Part shown: positions 62,882 through 64,000 of the stretch, in pieces
How positions within the stretch are numbered: the stretch's first letter is position 1
Layout: each line of letters begins with the position of its first letter
Origin: Streptomyces sp. cg36
GTDB lineage: Bacteria > Actinomycetota > Actinomycetes > Streptomycetales > Streptomycetaceae
DNA: 64,000 bases
NCBI RefSeq assembly: GCF_041080675.1
Contig: NZ_CP163520.1
Coordinates: 682,001 to 746,000 of the forward strand
Reading direction: 5' to 3'
Translations under genes and position numbers: made by a program
Notes under the pieces: generated by a model
Database searches by the model: none
What the model was told of the DNA's origin: nothing
Seen by the model: only the letters and a program-made list of their open reading frames with translations

Positions 62882-64000
62882 GTGGGTTCGGTGGACATGC
62901 TGTGGAGCGGCTGGGGCGACCCGGCCAAGGCGGCGCCGCTGCCCGAGCAGGTCGTGGGTCTGCTGCGGGAGCTGCTGGGGGTGCGCCCGGCGGACGCCCC
63001 CGCGAAGGACCTCGCCGCCGTCGCGCCGCGCCCCGGCAGGCTGACCGGAGCGGCCTCGGCCGCGCTCGCCGCGGCCGTCGGCGAGGAGTTCGTGCGCACC
63101 GACGACGAGACCCGCGTCCGGCACACCCGGGGCAAGTCCACCCCCGACCTGCTGCGCGTCCGGGCCGGCGAGGTCGACGACGCGCCGGACGCGGTGCTGC
63201 TGCCCGCCGACCACGACGAGGTCCTGGCCGTACTGCGGGCCTGCACCGAACACCGCGTCGCGGTCGTCCCGTTCGGCGGCGGCACCTCCGTCGTCGGCGG
63301 CCTCGCGCCCGAGACCGGCCCGGCCCACCACGCGTTCGTCGCGCTCGACCTGCGCCGCCTGGACCGGCTGGTGGCGCTGGACGAGACCTCCCGCACCGCC
63401 ACCCTCCAGCCCGGCCTGCGCGGCCCCGAGGCGGAGGCGCTGCTCAACGAGCGCGGCTACACGCTCGGCCACTTCCCGCAGTCCTTCGAGTGGGCCTCGG
63501 TCGGCGGCTTCGCCGCCGCGCGCTCCAGCGGCCAGGCGTCGGCGGGCTACGGCCGCTTCGACGACATGGTGACGGCCCTGCGGGTGGCCACCCCGCGCGG
63601 CACGCTGGAGGTGGGCCGCGCCCCGCGCTCGGCCGCCGGACCGGACCTGCGCCAGCTGGTGCTCGGCTCGGAGGGCGCGTTCGGCGTGATCACCTCGGTG
63701 ACCGTCCGCGTCCGCCCCCTCCCCTCGGCAAAGGCGTACGAGGGCTGGCGGTTCCCGTCCTTCGACCGGGGCCGGGACGCGCTGCGCGCGCTCGCCCAGG
63801 ACGGCCCGATGCCGACGGTGCTGCGGCTCTCCGACGAGACCGAGACCATGATCGGCCTGGCCAAGCCGGACGCCATCGGCGGCGGCCTCGCCTCCGACGC
63901 GGGCTGCCTGGCCGTCGTCGGCCACGAGGGCACCGCCGAGGAGATCGCCGACCGGCGCGCGCGGGTGGGCGCGGTGCTCGCCGCGCACGGCGGCGAGCCG
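62882..64000 (+). CDS. FAD-binding oxidase, alkyl-DHAP synthase-like, partial
   Basis: 373 codons are visible; the C-terminus is beyond the window. It is a PCMH-type flavoprotein: VAVVPFGGGTSVVGGL is the FAD-pyrophosphate loop, GHFPQSFEWASVGGFAAARSS and LVLGSEGAFGVITSVTVRV complete the FAD domain, as in alkyldihydroxyacetonephosphate synthase and actinobacterial homologues. That enzyme swaps the acyl group of acyl-DHAP for a fatty alcohol to make ether lipids. Actinobacterial members may do other alpha-hydroxy acid oxidations. I place the start at GTG 62882 (AGGAG at 62866-62870); GTG 62891 or ATG 62897 are alternatives. Confidence 0.85.
   Translation, partial: MGSVDMLWSGWGDPAKAAPLPEQVVGLLRELLGVRPADAPAKDLAAVAPRPGRLTGAASAALAAAVGEEFVRTDDETRVRHTRGKSTPDLLRVRAGEVDDAPDAVLLPADHDEVLAVLRACTEHRVAVVPFGGGTSVVGGLAPETGPAHHAFVALDLRRLDRLVALDETSRTATLQPGLRGPEAEALLNERGYTLGHFPQSFEWASVGGFAAARSSGQASAGYGRFDDMVTALRVATPRGTLEVGRAPRSAAGPDLRQLVLGSEGAFGVITSVTVRVRPLPSAKAYEGWRFPSFDRGRDALRALAQDGPMPTVLRLSDETETMIGLAKPDAIGGGLASDAGCLAVVGHEGTAEEIADRRARVGAVLAAHGGEP

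Overview
The window is about 64 kb of very GC-rich DNA (third codon positions mostly G or C, GTG/TTG starts, operons joined by ATGA/GTGA overlaps, SARP, StrR and STAND regulators). This points to a Streptomyces or close relative. It is an accessory, natural-product-rich region. I saw no rRNA, tRNA, CRISPR array or transposase.

Left arm (1-9.3 kb). A minus-strand operon encodes a BacA-like prephenate decarboxylase/dehydratase homologue, a DUF6421-like protein, an NTF2/SnoaL-fold protein and a class IV aminotransferase cut by the window edge. Upstream are an MFS exporter and a divergent winged-helix regulator. Next comes a compact RiPP locus: a 31-residue precursor peptide, a strong hairpin, and a TOMM-type leader-binding/YcaO fusion enzyme. 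A HAD phosphatase follows.

9.4-15.5 kb. A two-gene predicted conflict module (Trypco2 protein plus trypsin-like protease/STAND/TPR protein) is followed by a decayed 2-methylisoborneol locus. That locus has a family 2B encapsulin gene broken by a 1-nt frameshift, a 31-codon stub that may be the start of the missing terpene cyclase, and an intact geranyl diphosphate methyltransferase.

15.5-48.4 kb. After a DUF4232-like lipoprotein gene comes what I read as a complete hygromycin A gene cluster. Its order and functions agree with what I remember of hyg1-hyg27 of Streptomyces hygroscopicus NRRL 2388. A SARP-type (hyg1) and a StrR-type (hyg3, with a TTA codon) regulator control it, and a StrR-like operator lies before hyg4. 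Hyg27 and Hyg4 feed shikimate carbon into 4-hydroxybenzoate. Hyg12, 9, 13, 10, 11, 22, 15 and 24 extend it by one methylmalonyl unit to the methyl-cinnamoyl unit, Hyg2 adds the catechol oxygen, and Hyg14 probably makes the amide. Hyg18, 25, 17, 8, 6 and 7 make the methylenedioxy aminocyclitol. Hyg5, 23, 20 and 16 make and attach the 6-deoxyhexofuranose. Hyg26 performs the last oxidation, Hyg19 exports and Hyg21 protects the producer. An alpha/beta hydrolase and an aquaporin-like channel follow and may or may not belong to the cluster.

48.9-52.7 kb. A three-gene operon encodes an aryl-CoA ligase, a 4HBT thioesterase and a second adenylate-forming enzyme. Its promoter carries the same dyad and spacing as the promoter before the RiPP precursor. 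A small membrane protein gene follows.

53.2-59.6 kb. A two-gene membrane-anchored NACHT/second-ATPase protein and an ATPase-glycosyltransferase fusion look like a predicted NTP-dependent conflict or envelope system of unfamiliar architecture. The right edge carries housekeeping-type genes: a MOSC protein, TetR-GlpD, and a truncated alkyl-DHAP synthase-like flavoprotein.
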